DNA of 64,000 nucleotides from Perkinsus olseni. Lineage: Eukaryota > Perkinsozoa > Perkinsida > Perkinsidae. Below are positions 57,165 to 64,000 of the stretch, piece by piece. The stretch's first letter is position 1. Every line of letters starts with the position of its first letter. The notes beneath the pieces are model-generated. The model was not told the origin of the DNA. It did not search any database and saw nothing but the letters and a program-made list of their open reading frames with translations. Location of the stretch: positions 248,001 to 312,000 of the forward strand of contig JABANP010000006.1 of NCBI GenBank assembly GCA_013115135.1. Reading direction: 5' to 3'. The translations under genes and the position numbers were made by a program.

Positions 57165-59174
57165 ATGGACTTCAATTCTGAAGCACCAGAGTACACGGCG
57201 ACGTTCATCTCCTTCCACACTTCAAATTTCGTGACTCGGTATACGTTGGAGATCTCCCTCGTCACGGCGCCGTTCAAATGGCGGATCGCACGCCGCTATT
57301 CGGAGTTCCTCGAGCTTCGGGAAATGCTAATTTTATCCCATCCTCTGCAAGTCCCTAAGATACCCTTCCCCAAGAAGATCCTATTCGCCTCTATGGCCCC
57401 GGACCGTGTCCTCAACGAGCGGGCCTGCGCCTTGACGGATTGGCTGAATGAAATACTGAGATCGGTCGAGCCGGACCCGATGTCGATGGCTTTGCGGCAA
57501 TTTCTGAATCTATTCCAACCGTGTAAATCGCTGCCGCCCGACATGTCGGTCGGTGTCGACAACAGCCCAGTTGGTCCCCCTGTTCGCAGTCGTGACGGTC
57601 GAACTTTGTTGGTGCAGCCGCTACCGGTTTGCATTTTCTCCTTTCTCGAGACGAGGGACGCCTCCAGCTTGGCGCTTGTGAGTAAGGGTTTCTGGAGGGC
57701 CTCAACGGACCCTCTGCTCTGGTCGACCTCCGGATTGGAATTCTGTTGTCCCGATTTGGAACGCCGTCAGCAAGGCCTTATCAGAATTCTGTACAGAGCT
57801 GCGACAACTCTGCCGCAGATGGTTCTCAAGTTGAGGTTTAACGGGACGCCGAGGATGCGCCAGTCACTGCCGATGTGTATGCACTTCAACCGTCTCACAA
57901 GGCTGTGCATGCGTACACGTGATAGTGTCTCATACCAACTTTTCTGTGAAATTCTTGATAGTGTGTGCTCCTCGGACTGCATGCCTTTGCGAGACCTCGA
58001 CCTTAGCGGCCCGCTTGACATGGAGTGCATCCGCCCTCTGGAGGAGGTCACAAAGCAGTTAGTCAGTCTCCGACTCACCTGGACTGACAACCCACGGTTC
58101 GGCTTCGTTGATTTGTCCGAGGACATCTGCATTGTAGTTGAGGAGATGCTATCAACAGCTACGTCTCTGCGTAGCCTTGCTATCTTGGTGGAGGACGAGA
58201 CGCGATTGCGGCGGTCGGCATTTACTGATCTGTTCGCCGTGTTGTCGAAGCTCCCTTTGTTGGACTCTTTCGAGTGCGACTTCATCGACGACAATCAGCT
58301 CATGAATGCCATCTCGATGCCTGCAGAGTCTCTGAGACCAATTGTGATGCATATGACGGGGCTGAGAGCGGCGCCGAATATCAGATTGAATGTATTCGCT
58401 CAGCTTCTAACGAAATTGTCGCCAAATCTCATTTCGCTTCACTTGGAGGAGTTCCAGAACCCGACCCAAAGATGGATGTTCCACGGCGTCGTTTCGCCCC
58501 CTATTTACTCTCTCAGTGACAGTCTCCACTTCTCTCACCTGACTGACATAACTCTAACGGCTGTTGCTCCTCTGGCCACGTCCGGTCTCGCGGCTCTAGT
58601 GGACGCCACTGCCGAGAACCTCAGAGTGCTGGCTATTCGGGACTCTATCTGGCATTTAACGGATGAGTGCGGGGCAATTCTGAACTCAGGGAAACTAGCG
58701 CGCTTGGAGCGCTTGGAGCTCATCGGAGTCAACGACCTGTGGACGGACGGATTTCTCGAGGAGATGGAGTCCATGAGTTGGCTTTCCGTGTTAAAGCTGA
58801 GTCGGAGCAGAAATATGACCGACGCAGCGATCGACCATTTGAAGCGAGAACTAACACCTCTCGCTCATGCTGAGGAGCTGACCAGCGGAGGTCTGTTCGA
58901 TCACGTAAGTAGATTGATCGTGTCACTTGCTTTGTCGTCGTAATTCTGCTAGTATCTCTCTTTTCAGGCACTAGGCAGTTCGATGAGAATAGGCCCAAGA
59001 TCGCATGGAAATGTGAGGCATCATCATCCTTCGGCGCCCTCAGTCTGGACCGAGCCGCATTGTCACGAGACGAACCTGATAATTCTGCCCTACGCTCATA
59101 TATACGAGCCCGGGCCTCGAGATGGCGGCATTCACACGCCGCCTAGGTTCATTGTTGAGCCGTTACCGCTATAG
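57165..59174 (+). CDS. PX domain / F-box / leucine-rich-repeat protein, two exons
   Basis: Exons 57165-58904 and 58968-59174 join in phase 0 across a 63-nt GT-AG intron, giving 648 residues. Residues 10-120 form a PX (phosphoinositide-binding) domain: WRIARRYSEFLELREML supplies the RRYSEF signature, then VPKIPFPKK is the Pro loop and RVLNERACALTDWLNEIL the closing helices. Residues 149-188 are an F-box (LPVCIFSFLETRDASSLALV, then SKGFWRASTDPLLW). Residues 190-580 are irregular leucine-rich repeats (MPLRDLDLSGPLDMECIRPL, LRSLAILVEDETRLRR, LRVLAIRDSIWHLTDECG, WLSVLKLSRSRNMTDAAI). The C-terminal 69 residues are His/Pro-rich. Inferred role: an SCF ubiquitin-ligase substrate receptor recruited to PI3P membranes. 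Confidence 0.88.
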
Positions 59175-59574
59175 AATATTTTTATACTTTTTGAAGGTCT
59201 CTTGTGCTGTACAATACGCAAGTGTGTCAGTGGTTGGTTAGACTTGGGTGCAGAAGTCAATCAATGAACTCGGTGCGGGGCTGAATATTATCTAGCTAAC
59301 GAGGTGAAGAATGAACGCCTCTATACAATCTTAACTTCCGGAGAGAACTCGGCACCCTCGAGCGCTGGTATAACTCTTCGTGTACTCATACTCACCCTCC
59401 TCGACAACACAAGAACATTATGTCAGAAGACTCGTACCGAAGGAGGAACAAACAGGCCAGTTTAAAATCAGAATCAGCGTCAACGCTCCATCGTCCACCC
59501 TTCAGGGAGGTGCATCCTGTGCCACCGGCATGAACTAAGAAGGGGTGCAATTTCGGAAAACTATACTATGACAC
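59175..59574. other. Convergent intergenic region, no gene seen
   Basis: It lies between the stop of the PX/F-box gene and the last exon of the S9 peptidase. No ORF with motif, RNA gene or notable repeat. Confidence 0.45.
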
Positions 59575-62309
59575 TTATATTGTCCATCCACCTACCCTTT
59601 GGAGCCACCTTATCTGTCTCGAGTCGGCCTCCGCCCTAGAACTGCCCCTAAAGCCGTGACCCTCGCCAGAGAAGATCACGAACTGAAGATCTCTAGGCGC
59701 GCTGGGCGAGCTCCTTCGTTGGTTATCAAGTACGTTGAAGAGTACTTTACTGTTTGATATGGGGCAGACGTTATCCTTAGAACCTAGGAGAGTGGGGAGC
59801 AATAAGATTTCGAGTAACCAGTAGACTCAACGAATTGCACGCGCGTTGCAACGCGGCGTTACCGTGCATGAGGAGCAGAGGGACCCTTAGCAACTGCAGG
59901 CTTTGTGGTCCAAGCACATCAGACCGTTCAAGTTCCGGCGGCACTGGCCATGTTGTACTCTGCGAGTTTCCTGCCCAGAACTCGTCTTCATAAGTGAAAT
60001 CACCTGAAGCACCGGGATGTAATCTCGGAGATAAATTGAAGCACACTCAATCACGAAACGTTGATGGCCCGACCTGTCTCTGCTCCATTCCATCTCGTCG
60101 AGACCCAGGGATACCTCGCTACGACACAAGTGAACATATCAGGATGCAAAATGGCGCATCTCAAGGCTAGGTATCTGAAATAATCCAAGGATTTGCCCCA
60201 GTGGATGACATACGGGACCTAATACTGCAGACGAAACACTCCGAAACGAAGAGGAGAAGAAAGCAGAGAGCGTCAGCGGAGCACCATAAGCGTGTCACGA
60301 GACTGGATCTCAGTAAAACTAACATTGACACTCACCCGCCATAGCTCCCACCAATGAGACTCACGCGACCTGCAGGTGTATCTCTGAGCTCTCTCTGCAG
60401 GTATTGGACGCCAGCAACGACTTCATCTACGTCGCGGCTACCTGCGCAGAGAGAATCTGGTAATAGTAGGTTCTGCGGAACGTCTACCCTGTGTTCCGAC
60501 GGTCGCCTTGCTCCACGAATCGCCAAAACCAAGAGTACCACTGAATGCTGGAACGAGAACTCGATAGCCTTCTTCCAGAAGATCCCGATACCTACAGTAA
60601 GCAAACCAAAGTTGCACCGGCGAGACAAGTCGAGAATGATCGGGCACTGGTCCCCGATCCTTCGCTCGTAATACCACGGTAGGAAGCCTTACCTCGCATA
60701 TATTCCGACCTTATTGATGGGAGAGATCCTCGAGCAGGGTCCACCATGGAGACTCACCACCAAAGGGCCAGGGCGTGTTTCGACGTCTCCTGGCACTCTT
60801 CGGTAGTAGAGCATACCACGGCATCGATGACCAGGGCCGACATCCCACTCTAACTCGGAGGTGGCCAGTGAGTCAGCGCTGACGTCGTACGGCTGGGGAA
60901 TCTTTCCAGCCAGTTTTCCAGTCTTTGCGTCCACGGCAACGAAGGAAAGGGGACTGGGAGGTCGGTAGGATGCCGAGGAGAAGAGCACTAATCAGAGCTC
61001 ACTCTTTCATTGTGTCACTTCCGTAGATGTAGGCTCCTCCATCGAGCTGGTAGGCCATAGTCCTGGTCGTGCATGGTAGAGCAAGCAACAGCAAAGCCTC
61101 TTGATCGGTGAGCTCGGCGCTGATGGCTCGAACATATCTACCATGAGCAGTCTTCCGTATAGGTGATAGCAGCTAAGGGAAGACCCACGTTTTGTTGTGG
61201 AAGCCAGCTTGGACAGTCCACCACAGAGTACTGGGAAGACCATCAACCCAACCAAACCCAACGATGAGCTCACCAGCATGAGACACAGGAACGGCCTAAG
61301 GATAGACCAAAGAGCTAATAGAGTTTTCCCGCCGTTTCGAGGATTTTGCACGTGAGGCGTACGAAATCTTGTACAAAATCTCCTAAATTTTGTACGTAAT
61401 TTTGTTCGAAAGTCGACGCCATAGAGAAATGGGATGATAAGAGTGTTGTTCAGAGTGTTTTGCTCGAGAACAAGTATAGTTGAAACCTACTTCGATTCAT
61501 GGTCCATGACGGGCATGAATCACACTAGTCGCAACGTTCTTTCTTTCAGCTAATCCTCTAAAGTTTGCTCAATTATGGTGATATTCCGGCGGAGACCGGC
61601 GCAAGTGCTCGCACAGCGTCGAATAGAGCGATCAGTGGGGCACCTACCCGGGTTTTGTTCATATCATCAGTCGATATACCAACATAAAGGTTGAGATGAG
61701 TGGAGGCCGCAGGTGCAGATCTGGCAGACTCCACGAAATTTGCCGTGTAGGCGACGTAGTTCCCGCAGGGGGACGGCTCATAGCGATCTACGGAGAGTTA
61801 AAAGGGCATACATAGGGCGGAGAGTCAGCCCGCAAACGTGTAAATTTCAGCCACATCTAAGGACAAAACCGACGACGCTGCGTTCTCAAGACATAACAGC
61901 TCCCTTCGATATGCCGTTCTAGATGCCGTCCAGTAAGTCACAGTGCGCCGACATACCGAGACTGCCTGCACCCTTCGTGAGAGCTCGCGCCTTGACCTCA
62001 GGCGGCGGTCGTTCCAAGTCCGCCATTGCCAGGTCACCAATGGAGGCCTCCGTGGGAAGCTGCCGAGGAAAATAGACTCGCATTACCCACCAGAACAATT
62101 CTTACGTCGGTCTTATCAATCCTCCACACAGCCCAGCTCCCATTCCGAGCAACCCGGACGCCGTTAGCGAGTCTCGGCAGCTGTGGGTCGTTAACTAGAA
62201 CTTCTATCCAACCAGTCCGAGGGCTGTAACTGGAGAAAGAAGGGTCCCTATATAAGTCGAGAGTCTGGGAGCCAATATACAGTCCGATCTCCTTGTACGG
62301 TTTGTACAT
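59575..62309 (-). CDS. Prolyl-oligopeptidase family (S9) serine peptidase, multi-exon
   Basis: S9 peptidases (acylaminoacyl-peptidase / dipeptidyl-peptidase type) join an N-terminal beta propeller to an alpha/beta hydrolase. Minus-strand exons: propeller pieces at 62309-61000 (TGWIEVLVNDPQLPRLANG, then GELIVGFGWVDGLP), YDVSADSLATSELEWDVGPG (60900), PGPLVVSLHGGPCSR (60760), GYRVLVPAFSGTLGFGDSWS (60560), DVDEVVAGVQYLQRELRD leading to the nucleophile motif VSLIGGSYGG (60345, catalytic Ser), VLGPQSLQLLRVPLLLMHGN (59910), DNVCPISNSKVLFNVLD (59770, containing the likely catalytic Asp) and FVIFSGEGHGFRGSSRAEAD (59680, catalytic His in GHGF). All three triad residues are present, so the enzyme looks active. 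The first exon and N-terminal targeting are unresolved. Confidence 0.85.
61371..61394. repeat. Short hairpin
   Basis: The sequence gtacaaaat (61371-61379) is complementary to attttgtac (61386-61394) across a 6-base loop. It lies in the S9 peptidase region, in an AT-rich, probably intronic stretch. Confidence 0.5.
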
Positions 62310-64000
62310 ACAGTTTGTCGCAAAGGAGTTGCTTTGGTTGAGATCTGAATGGTTCGACTCCTCAAGCTCTCATGAGATAGGATTGCCTCGGCTTGTGATT
62401 TGATTCATAATGTAGAAGCTGTTGCACGGCTGTATGACGCATTTTCATGAGCATTTATATGTTTCTTCCTTGACAGCCAATAGAATGATCGCTGACATCG
62501 TCCTATGGCCCATGAGTAATGGGGAACCAAATTCGCGAATTTCTGTGAGTTCAGTCGCCCTGATCTGAATCCCTTTCTGCGCAATTTCTCCGACAACTTT
62601 TCCGGACCAGACAGGATACACCGAAGCAAGCTAACACCCAGTAGAACCCTTCGTCAGTAATACCTCAGCAGCGAGCAACCTGGCGATTTCCTCTCGTGCA
62701 TCCCTGGCTCGAAAACCCTGGGAAAAGGCTATACCCAAAGAGCCGAACCAAGAGACAGACTCACGTTCCACCCCAATCTTCATCGTCATCCTGTGGATCT
62801 TCACTTTCGAGTATACCGTCCGCAATGGCGATGGCAACAGGGCCCAGTCCTGCAGAAACAAAGGGGTTAACCCCTGCTCGACCGACTTAGCCCTCCCCAG
62901 CTCAAACTGCATGTAAGATTGGATTTCACTTTGTTACAGCGGAGATTGATGGGGTCGAAGGCGAGCGGTTATAACAACAGACGGAGAGTTGTCTGGTTCT
63001 CCGTTCGGTCGAATTGAACGTTCTCGCTCGTCTGAACCGAGAACGACCTACCAGGGATGAAGGTAGCATCAATGCTCTTGATCGTGTCGGGCCAGGAAAG
63101 CACCTGGGAGACAGTCAGGATCGGCTCTGCGGCCGACAATGGAGTGGAGAGAACACCTGAGCAGAAGAAATATCCTGTGGGAAGTGTGCCAGCGTGACAC
63201 ACCCCTCCAGAGCCCGCCGCCCTTCCACATCTTGAAGAGGATGCAGCGGGGCTCGCTACTTGGAAAAGCTCGCTCAATTGCCGACAGAGCGAACCCGAAG
63301 TGATGTGACAAGATGCGAGATCCGCCGCCAACCCTGAGACAATTCATCCAAGCAATTATGAGGGCTACTAATTACCTCGGTCGCCCCCCACTTCTTGCCC
63401 GTGCTGCTCCGCCGTAAGCTGAGCCAGTGAGGTGCAAGACCTTCACTGCAACATCAATTAGATCAAGCGGTGACCTGACCGAACAGTGGAGGTCGTTGAA
63501 CCCGCAACGGAGTTCGATGCTGGCAATTCTTGAGAGAGAAATAGGGAAGACGATATATTTTCTTGGCTGGAGCCGGTGGGAAATTCATGTGCTGGAAGTG
63601 CGATCCCCTCACGTGGATGCCGGGATTTTCCCACCTCGTGTTGATTGCAGTAAGGGCTAGTCTGTACTTGCTGTCCTCGGAAGGTCGTTCTCCTTCGTTC
63701 GATTTAACCGATGCGACATCACTCGCGCAGTATCGCAGCAGAACAAGACACCGATCTCCGATCGCCGTGATGAAGCATATAGAGGCGTTCAAAGACGCAT
63801 TCTCCGTTGCGCGCAACGTCTCGGGACTGAGACCAAAAAGGGACTAGCGTCATAACTTCGCTCCCCAGCGGAGCTTAGGGAGCGGCTTCGGAGTGCTGCT
63901 GGCAATGACCAGTGATTCTTAAAGTAGCGTCAGTGGCAGAATACTCGAACACACACTCACCTTGGCGAGACCTCAGGTACAACTTTGGGCGCGGAGAGAT
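62310..64000. other. Unresolved right end, probable minus-strand exons
   Basis: Minus-strand segments have coding-like composition: VNPFVSAGLGPVAIAIADG with ESEDPQDDDEDWG near 62880-62770, SQVLSWPDTIKSIDATFIPG with ENVQFDRTENQTTLRLLL at 63110-62969, and open frames at 63331-63069 and 63816-63463. A competing plus frame at 63563-63847 overlaps the last. I could not assemble a gene or recognise a family. The region continues beyond the window. Confidence 0.3.

Noticed and set aside
61349..61410. Hairpin gtacaaaat/attttgtac as a functional element
   Set aside because: The arms are only 9 bp in AT-rich, probably intronic DNA; this is expected by chance often enough that I list it only as a weak repeat.
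1..64000. Spliced-leader gene, CRISPR array or bacterial contamination
   Set aside because: I found no match to the conserved dinoflagellate/perkinsid spliced-leader core by eye, no regularly spaced repeats of CRISPR type, and spliceosomal introns with eukaryotic genes run through the whole window.

Overview
The window is eukaryotic nuclear DNA. Conserved genes are broken by many short GT-AG introns (about 40-200 nt), and nuclear-type tRNA genes sit between genes and inside introns. The first gene is the C-terminal part of a pyruvate:NADP+ oxidoreductase (PFOR fused to a P450-reductase-like module), an enzyme known from a few protists such as perkinsids, chromerids, Cryptosporidium, Euglena and Blastocystis. 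A cytoplasmic dynein intermediate chain, roughly balanced base composition, very small introns and several unfamiliar beta-rich single-exon proteins make an alveolate protist, most likely a perkinsid (Perkinsus-like), my best inference. It is not proven; no spliced-leader sequence was found.

Layout: (+) PNO C-terminus (1-2269); a gene-poor stretch; (-) RPL35 (4557-5096); (+) choline-transporter-like protein (to 10133) whose introns hold two tRNA-Asp genes and a third tRNA-Asp fragment; (+) TPR protein (10390-12011); (-) dynein intermediate chain (12645-16778); (-) HIT protein (16990-17636); tRNA-Ile; (+) DGAT2 (18435-19552); (-) GLG1-like Cys-rich membrane protein (19961 to about 21640); (+) FUSC/ALMT-like membrane protein (22338-25050). 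From 25.7 to 33.8 kb, all on minus, come three beta-rich orphan proteins, a macro-domain-like gene and an ORF with weak glycosyltransferase resemblance.

From about 34 to 42.7 kb runs a many-exon VWA8-type AAA+ ATPase (-). Its introns contain a complete tRNA-Arg and a second tRNA-Arg copy split by about 1.2 kb of foreign DNA flanked by a 12-bp direct repeat. Then come (-) V-ATPase subunit D (43053-44266), (+) tyrosyl-tRNA synthetase (44854-47132), (+) a coiled-coil gene region (to 50063), (+) unassigned exons (50486-52874), (+) glutamate-cysteine ligase (53151-56852), (+) a PX/F-box/LRR protein (57165-59174), (-) an S9 prolyl-oligopeptidase-family peptidase (59575 to about 62300), and an unresolved end region.

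Most genes are housekeeping: pyruvate metabolism, translation, vesicle acidification, lipid and glutathione synthesis, dynein transport. There is no operon-like logic. The most unusual items are the interrupted tRNA-Arg, the PX/F-box/LRR fusion, the apparently shortened VWA8 gene and the tRNA-rich introns. Reconstructed exons of five genes (HIT, V-ATPase D, YARS, DGAT2, FUSC-like) close in frame, except that three conserved genes (PNO, YARS, the macro gene) each carry one one-base discrepancy in a short homopolymer, which looks more like sequencing error than biology.
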